7,544 nucleotides of DNA from NCBI GenBank assembly GCA_947441325.1, contig CANETR010000082.1, forward strand, positions 1-7,544, read 5' to 3'. The notes under the pieces are model-generated. The model did not search any database and was not told the DNA's origin. It saw only the letters and a list, made by a program, of their open reading frames with translations. A program made the translations under genes and the position numbers. This DNA comes from Saprospiraceae bacterium (GTDB lineage: Bacteria; Bacteroidota; Bacteroidia; Chitinophagales; Saprospiraceae). Shown here piece after piece: positions 6,339-7,544 of the stretch (position 1 is the stretch's first letter; every line of letters begins with the position of its first letter).

Positions 6339-7130
6339 ATGAAAAAAAAACATTTACTAACACTTATTTTTATTTCTTTTTGTTTTCATTTAAAAGCACA
6401 AGAAACCAAATGCTGTGTATTTGTGGGCACATATAGAAGTGGAAAAGAAAATTGCAAACCTACTATGGATTATATAGCATTTCCTACCAGCAGTGAGGAA
6501 GAAAGCAAAGAGGTCAATAGAAAATTCCGGAATGATTATCCTACTTATGATGCCGCATGGACTTATAAGACTGGAGAATATGTTGTGGTTATAGAATTCA
6601 AATGGAGAAATTGTGAACATAAAGGGGTTAGCCAGATTTACGGCAAATCTTTAGATGATTGCAAAAAAATAATTGATAAAAGGGTAGAAGAGGGATCATA
6701 TAACTACAATTATAAAATAGTATATCAATGGGGTGATGATACTTATTTAAAAGCCAAAAGCGACTACATTAGTGGTATTCTTGTTGATTTTTTTGTGCAT
6801 AAAAAAACAGGAAAAATTGTAAGATTGACATTTCATAATAAAAAAGAAAAATTGGCCAAAGTATTTATAATACAGCCCAATGGCAATCATGAAAGAATAT
6901 TTGTACCACCCGGCGACATCTCAATAAGTCAGGTATTTGAATCTGGTACAAAAATCAAAATTTCCTTTGATGAGTTCAATGTGTTTGATAAGCAGATGGA
7001 ACAAAAAAAGGATTGGTGGGATTTTGGCATCATCGAAAAATACAAAGGAGAAGTTAGAAAAATGGTAACGGATCCAAATAAAAAAAACGTGATTCTTACG
7101 CAGGATGTTGCTTTTGGTATCAGGGGATAA
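6339..7130 (+). CDS. Small exported cysteine-containing protein, family unknown
   Basis: The 263-residue product has a signal peptide (1-20, cleavage at KA|Q). The mature part has five cysteines (C25, C26, C39, C92, C108), all in its first half, so disulfides in the periplasm or outside the cell are plausible. The odd count leaves one free or available for an intermolecular bond. Residues 25-130 alternate short strands and helices (YVVVIEFKW, then CKKIIDKRV). Residues 145-215 read as beta strands (GILVDFFVH, KIVRLTFHN, KVFIIQP, KIKISF), suggesting a beta-sandwich-like domain. WW at 226-227 and a Lys-rich end complete it. There is no TPR or Sel1 repeat and no relation to its neighbours was seen. 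The 82-base gap upstream is the largest in the run and has no good promoter or terminator; the gene directly precedes the terminator that ends the run. I do not recognise the family. Confidence 0.85.
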   Translation: MKKKHLLTLIFISFCFHLKAQETKCCVFVGTYRSGKENCKPTMDYIAFPTSSEEESKEVNRKFRNDYPTYDAAWTYKTGEYVVVIEFKWRNCEHKGVSQIYGKSLDDCKKIIDKRVEEGSYNYNYKIVYQWGDDTYLKAKSDYISGILVDFFVHKKTGKIVRLTFHNKKEKLAKVFIIQPNGNHERIFVPPGDISISQVFESGTKIKISFDEFNVFDKQMEQKKDWWDFGIIEKYKGEVRKMVTDPNKKNVILTQDVAFGIRG

Positions 7131-7149
7131 TACTGATAATTGAATTTAA

Positions 7150-7195
7150 CCTTTAAAATTTATTAATTACATTTTAAAGGGATTTTATATTTTTA
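7150..7195 (+). terminator. Intrinsic terminator closing the gene run
   Basis: A perfect 10-bp stem, CCTTTAAAAT (7150-7159) with ATTTTAAAGG (7171-7180), encloses an 11-base AT-rich loop and is followed by a T-rich tract (GATTTTATATTTTTAT). It begins 19 bases after the last stop codon. The stem is AT-rich, so it is weaker than a GC-rich hairpin, but its position and T-tract support termination of the whole run here. Confidence 0.75.
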
Positions 7196-7389
7196 TAAAT
7201 AATCCACAACTCCTAACGTGAGAAGTTGGGAAATTATCAGCTCAAAAACCAAGAATAAGGAGAATTCCTATCTGCTTGGGCTTTAGAGATATTCGATAAT
7301 GAAGATTTATAATTCGTTACTATTCTTCAATCAACATGAAAGATTAAACGGTATTAATCAATTAGTATAGCTTTTTGACCGATGCAAAC
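7196..7389. other. Gene-free spacer with a possible coding remnant
   Basis: No intact gene, RNA or mobile element is seen. One plus-strand frame from 7262 to 7312 reads like the end of a protein (EFLSAWALEIFDNEDL, then stop) but is closed upstream by a TAA at 7256-7258; joining it to another frame would extend it. It may be a decayed 3' end of a lost gene or chance. A weak CAACT/AGTTG inverted repeat lies near 7206-7227. Confidence 0.3.
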
Positions 7390-7392
7390 CAA

Positions 7393-7422
7393 AAAAGACC
7401 TCACATCTCTGTGAAGTCTTTT
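7393..7422. terminator. Terminator of the tRNA-Asn fragment, probably bidirectional
   Basis: The stem GAC-c-TCACA (7397-7405) pairs with TGTGA-a-GTC (7410-7418) across a 4-base loop, with one internal C/A mismatch, extended by A-T pairs on both sides. A-runs on the left and T-runs on the right let it work on either strand. On the minus strand it starts about 8 bases after the tRNA-Asn 3' end, the usual place for a tRNA terminator. Confidence 0.8.
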
Positions 7423-7430
7423 CTTTAGTA

Positions 7431-7473
7431 GCTCCCCCTCTTGGGCTCGAACCAAGGACCCTCTGATTAACAG
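7431..7473 (-). pseudogene. Truncated tRNA-Asn (GTT), 3' half only; likely integration site remnant
   Basis: Read on the minus strand this begins exactly at the anticodon loop CTGTTAA (anticodon GTT, Asn). It continues with the 3' anticodon strand TCAGA, a 5-base variable loop, the complete T-arm (CTTGG, TTCGAGC, CCAAG), the 7-base acceptor strand AGGGGGA and discriminator G. No CCA is encoded. The sequence to its right does not supply the 5' half: no D-arm, 5' acceptor strand or 5' anticodon strand is present, so it cannot fold as a tRNA. Tyrosine recombinases often cross over at the anticodon loop and leave such a 3' half at one end of an integrated element. A 5-bp inverted repeat (CAGAA/TTCTG, 7471-7486) sits at the break. 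No integrase lies in the window. Confidence 0.85.
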
Positions 7474-7544
7474 AAATTCCATTCTGTGGTGAAAACCGTT
7501 TTTATTACATGAGTTATGACCAAAAATCGATTTAAAAAACACCA

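Noticed and set aside
6390..6620. Minus-strand open frame of 76 codons inside the last gene
   Set aside because: Antisense shadow of a gene with a convincing signal peptide; no independent support.
7354..7542. Minus-strand open frame of 62 codons containing LIRGSLVRAQEGEL
   Set aside because: That peptide is the translation of the tRNA-Asn 3' half; the frame runs through a tRNA fragment and its terminator and is not a protein gene.

Overview
The window is AT-rich with short, A-rich intergenic gaps. Its exported proteins carry signal peptides ending in A-Q or S-Q, there are no clear Shine-Dalgarno sites, and one good promoter candidate fits the Bacteroidetes pattern (TTTG, then TAnnTTTG). Together these point to a member of the Bacteroidota, most likely a flavobacterium. 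This is inference from composition and motif style; there is no taxonomic marker gene to confirm it.

Layout: positions 1-269 hold a hairpin terminator, a 14-base stretch resembling the 3' end of a tRNA, and a putative promoter at 211-240. A run of same-strand genes follows from 270 to 7130: (A) 270-2360, a large exported protein with a TPR-like unit, long helical region and C-terminal D-[FY]-W-G-N repeats; (B) 2449-3705, an exported Sel1-repeat protein; (C) 3716-3956, a broken fragment copied from the 3' end of gene A; (D) 3964-4869, an exported protein sharing only the N-terminal module of B; (E) 4886-6256, a second exported Sel1-repeat protein; (F) 6339-7130, a small exported cysteine-containing protein of unknown family. 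A clear hairpin terminator at 7150-7195 closes the run. No internal terminator was seen, so transcription as one unit is plausible. The remaining 350 bases hold no intact gene, a second terminator, and the 3' half of a tRNA-Asn gene.

The genes look related by repeated duplication. B, D and E share an N-terminal module of about 100 residues after the signal peptide; B and E continue into Sel1 repeats, while D ends in a different, unrecognised domain. The segment C, which ends in the start codon of D, is about 97% identical to the end of gene A plus the bases just after it, apart from one 90-base gap and one extra A. So D sits behind a copy of the A tail exactly as some earlier gene may once have sat behind A. 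A and B/D/E therefore appear to form a modular cluster of exported, protein-binding repeat proteins that has been rearranged locally. All intact proteins are predicted to act outside the cytoplasm. No enzyme, transporter, integrase, transposase or recognised toxin is visible, and the biological role is unknown. The tRNA-derived sequences at both ends suggest, without proving, that the block lies in a tRNA-linked integration hotspot.
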